DNA of 7,714 nt, taken from NCBI GenBank assembly GCA_003136795.1, contig PLDP01000049.1, forward strand, positions 1 through 7,714. The letters are read 5' to 3'. Made by a program: the position numbers and the translations under genes. The notes under the pieces were generated by a model. It was not told where the DNA came from, ran no database searches, and saw nothing but the letters and a program-made list of their open reading frames with translations. Each line of letters starts with the position of its first letter. The first letter of the stretch is position 1. The stretch is from Actinomycetota bacterium (GTDB lineage: Bacteria; Actinomycetota; Thermoleophilia; Gaiellales; Gaiellaceae). This document shows positions 5,879 through 7,714 of the stretch, piece by piece.

Positions 5879-7543
5879 GTGACCGAACCCGGGAACTGGT
5901 TCGAGCGCGATCCGCTGTGGTTCAAGAAGGCCGTCTTCTACGAAATCCACCTGCGCGGGTTCTACGACGGCAACGACGACGGCCTGGGCGACTTCCGCGG
6001 GCTCGCCGACAAGCTCGACTACCTGCAATGGCTCGGCGTCGACTGCCTCTGGCTGTTGCCGTGCTTCCCGAGCCCGCTGCGCGACGGCGGCTACGACATC
6101 GCCGACTTCTTCGGCATCCACCCGGACTACGGCAACGTCGAGGACTTCACCTACTTCGTCGACCAGGCGCACCAGCGCGGCATGCGCGTGATCGCCGACA
6201 TGGTCATGAACCACACGTCGGCCGACCATCCCTGGTTTCAGGCGAGCCGCACCGACCCGAGCGGTCCTTATGGCGATTGGTATGTGTGGGGGGACGACGA
6301 CACGCGCTGGGACGAGGCGCGCGTCATCTTCCTCGACACCGAGCCGTCGAACTGGACGTGGGACCCGGTGCGCGGGCAGTACTACTGGCACCGCTTCTTC
6401 AGCCACCAGCCCGACCTGAACTACGACAACTCCGAGGTGCAGGAGCAGATGCTGAACGTGCTCCGCTTCTGGCTCGACCTCGGACTGGACGGGTTCCGCC
6501 TCGACGCCGTGCCCTACCTCTACGAGCGCGACGGCACGAACGGCGAGAACCTCCCTGAGACGCACGCGTTCCTGAGACGAGTCAGGGCCGAGGTCGACGC
6601 GCGCTACACGGACCGCGTGCTCCTGGCCGAGGCGAACCAGTGGCCGGCCGACGTCGTGCAGTACTTCGGCGACGGCGACGAGTGCCACATGGCGTTCCAC
6701 TTCCCGGTGATGCCGCGCATGTTCATGGCGATCCGTCGCGAGGACGCACTGCCGATGGTGGAGATCCTCGAGTCGACGCCGCCGATCCCCGACAACGCGC
6801 AGTGGGGGCTGTTCCTGCGCAACCACGACGAGCTGACGCTCGAGATGGTGACCGACGACGAGCGCGACTACCTCTACGACGAGTACGCCAAGGATCCGCG
6901 GATGAAGCTGAACCTCGGCATCCGCCGCCGCCTCGCGCCCTTGCTCGACAACGGCCGCGACGAGATCCAGCTGATGCACGCGATTCTCTTCTCGCTCCCA
7001 GGTTCGCCCGTCCTCTACTACGGGGATGAGATCGGAATGGGAGACAACATCTTCCTCGGAGATCGCGACGGCGTGCGCACACCGATGCAGTGGACCGGCG
7101 ACCGCAACGGCGGCTTCTCGCGCGCGGACTTTCAGCAGCTCTACCTGCCACCGCTGATGGACCCGGTCTACGGCTTCCAGGCGGTCAACGTCGAGGCACA
7201 GCTACGGCAGCCGAACTCGATGCTCCGCTGGCTCCACCGCCTGATCGCGCTGCGGAAGGACCATCCCGTCTTCGGGCTCGGCAGCTACGAGGCGCTGCGC
7301 CCGGAAAACCCGCGCATCTTCGCCCACGTGCGCACCTACGAGGACGACGTCGTGCTGTGCGTGCACAACCTCGCCCGCTCGGCGCAGGCCGTCGAGCTCG
7401 ATCTGTCCCGCTGGGAAGGCCTCGTGCCTGAGGAGATGTTCGGCCGTACGCGCTTTCCCCGAATCGGCGAACTGCCGTATCTGCTGACGATGGCGCCGAG
7501 AGGGTTCTTCTGGTTCCAGCTCAAGAAGGACGACGTCGTGTGA
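5879..7543 (+). CDS. treS: trehalose synthase (maltose alpha-D-glucosyltransferase, GH13_16)
   Basis: A 554-residue cytoplasmic GH13 enzyme that interconverts trehalose and maltose by intramolecular glucosyl transfer. In this operon it most likely supplies maltose for phosphorylation by the next gene product. The N-terminus [26 protein letters not shown] (15-39) and [14 protein letters not shown] (72-85) are TreS hallmarks; [12 protein letters not shown] (109-120) is a conserved barrel region. The catalytic residues are D209 ([10 protein letters not shown]), E251 (LLAEANQ) and D317 (FLRNHDELT). [16 protein letters not shown] (375-390) and TPMQW (401-405) follow, then a small C-terminal beta domain ending in [10 protein letters not shown] (539-548). 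The length is that of a stand-alone TreS, with no fused maltokinase. The GTG at 5879 is preferred because GGAG lies 8 bases upstream; a TTG at 5855 would add eight Gly/Ala-rich residues from the repeat. The stop codon overlaps the start of mak. Confidence 0.96.
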   Translation: MTEPGNWFERDPLWFKKAVFYEIHLRGFYDGNDDGLGDFRGLADKLDYLQWLGVDCLWLLPCFPSPLRDGGYDIADFFGIHPDYGNVEDFTYFVDQAHQRGMRVIADMVMNHTSADHPWFQASRTDPSGPYGDWYVWGDDDTRWDEARVIFLDTEPSNWTWDPVRGQYYWHRFFSHQPDLNYDNSEVQEQMLNVLRFWLDLGLDGFRLDAVPYLYERDGTNGENLPETHAFLRRVRAEVDARYTDRVLLAEANQWPADVVQYFGDGDECHMAFHFPVMPRMFMAIRREDALPMVEILESTPPIPDNAQWGLFLRNHDELTLEMVTDDERDYLYDEYAKDPRMKLNLGIRRRLAPLLDNGRDEIQLMHAILFSLPGSPVLYYGDEIGMGDNIFLGDRDGVRTPMQWTGDRNGGFSRADFQQLYLPPLMDPVYGFQAVNVEAQLRQPNSMLRWLHRLIALRKDHPVFGLGSYEALRPENPRIFAHVRTYEDDVVLCVHNLARSAQAVELDLSRWEGLVPEEMFGRTRFPRIGELPYLLTMAPRGFFWFQLKKDDVV

Positions 7544-7714
7544 CGGATGAACGTGAGCTGATCGAGTTCGTCACGAGCCAGCGGTGGTACGCGTCGAAGA
7601 CGAGAGACGTGTCGCACTCGCAGATCGTCGACCGCGCCGTGCTGCGGGAGGACGAACCGCGTCTCGAGCTGCTGCTGGTCGAGATTCGCTTTGACACCGG
7701 AACACACGAGACGT
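7540..7714 (+). CDS. mak: maltokinase, N-terminal part (cut by window end)
   Basis: An open frame of 58 codons runs off the window edge, starting at a GTG that overlaps the treS stop codon (GTGA). The run AAGAAGGA (7523-7530) lies 9 bases upstream as a ribosome binding site, so translational coupling to treS is likely. The peptide begins [22 protein letters not shown] in outline; the QRWYASKTR segment (14-22) resembles the QRWFxGKxR motif in the N-terminal cap of maltokinases (Mak/Pep2). These phosphorylate maltose with ATP to alpha-maltose 1-phosphate, the GlgE substrate. The catalytic kinase-like lobe lies outside the window. The call rests on this short motif plus position after glgE and treS, which is the usual order. 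A related aminoglycoside phosphotransferase-fold sugar kinase is the main alternative. Confidence 0.82.
   Translation, partial: MTDERELIEFVTSQRWYASKTRDVSHSQIVDRAVLREDEPRLELLLVEIRFDTGTHET

Noticed and set aside
5795..6979. A long open frame on the - strand (394 codons) opposite treS
   Set aside because: Its Val/Glu/Arg/His-biased composition has no motifs and it sits opposite an intact TreS, so it is a high-GC shadow frame. The same applies to other long opposite-strand frames, such as 1738-2736 (-) and 3146-3859 (+).

Overview
The window is about 70% G+C with G/C-rich third codon positions, genes packed almost end to end, GTG starts and TANNNT-type -10 candidates. Together with a GlgE-pathway gene set, this points to a high-GC actinomycete (Actinomycetota). 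A deep lineage such as Thermoleophilia is my inference and cannot be settled from this sequence alone. I see no insertion sequence, integrase, phage gene or CRISPR array. No gene-free stretch exceeds 300 bases; the longest is the 67-bp gap between glgE and treS.

Left part (1-2844, + strand): a DinG/YoaA-type (XPD-like) DNA helicase with an Fe-S cluster, then a membrane-anchored DUF3105 protein 13 bp downstream, then a tRNA-Leu (anticodon UAA). These have no evident link to the carbohydrate genes that follow.

Right part (2846-7714): alpha-glucan and trehalose metabolism. malQ (4-alpha-glucanotransferase) is on the - strand, tail to tail with the tRNA with a single base between them. Head to head with malQ, only 14 bp between start codons, begins a + strand operon glgE - treS - mak (mak is cut by the window edge). 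TreS interconverts trehalose and maltose, Mak phosphorylates maltose to maltose 1-phosphate, and GlgE transfers maltosyl units from it onto alpha-1,4-glucan. MalQ rearranges or recovers maltooligosaccharides. The branching enzyme GlgB that normally completes the pathway is not in the window and may lie downstream.

The most unusual signal is a dispersed repeat of about 62 bp with two potential hairpins. One copy lies in the glgE-treS gap, ending against the treS ribosome binding site. The other lies in frame inside the helicase gene, where it encodes a glycine/alanine-rich insert. The larger hairpin keeps its pairing through a compensatory change. GlgE and MalQ are also both shorter than their best-known relatives, apparently through loss of helical insertions, with catalytic residues intact.
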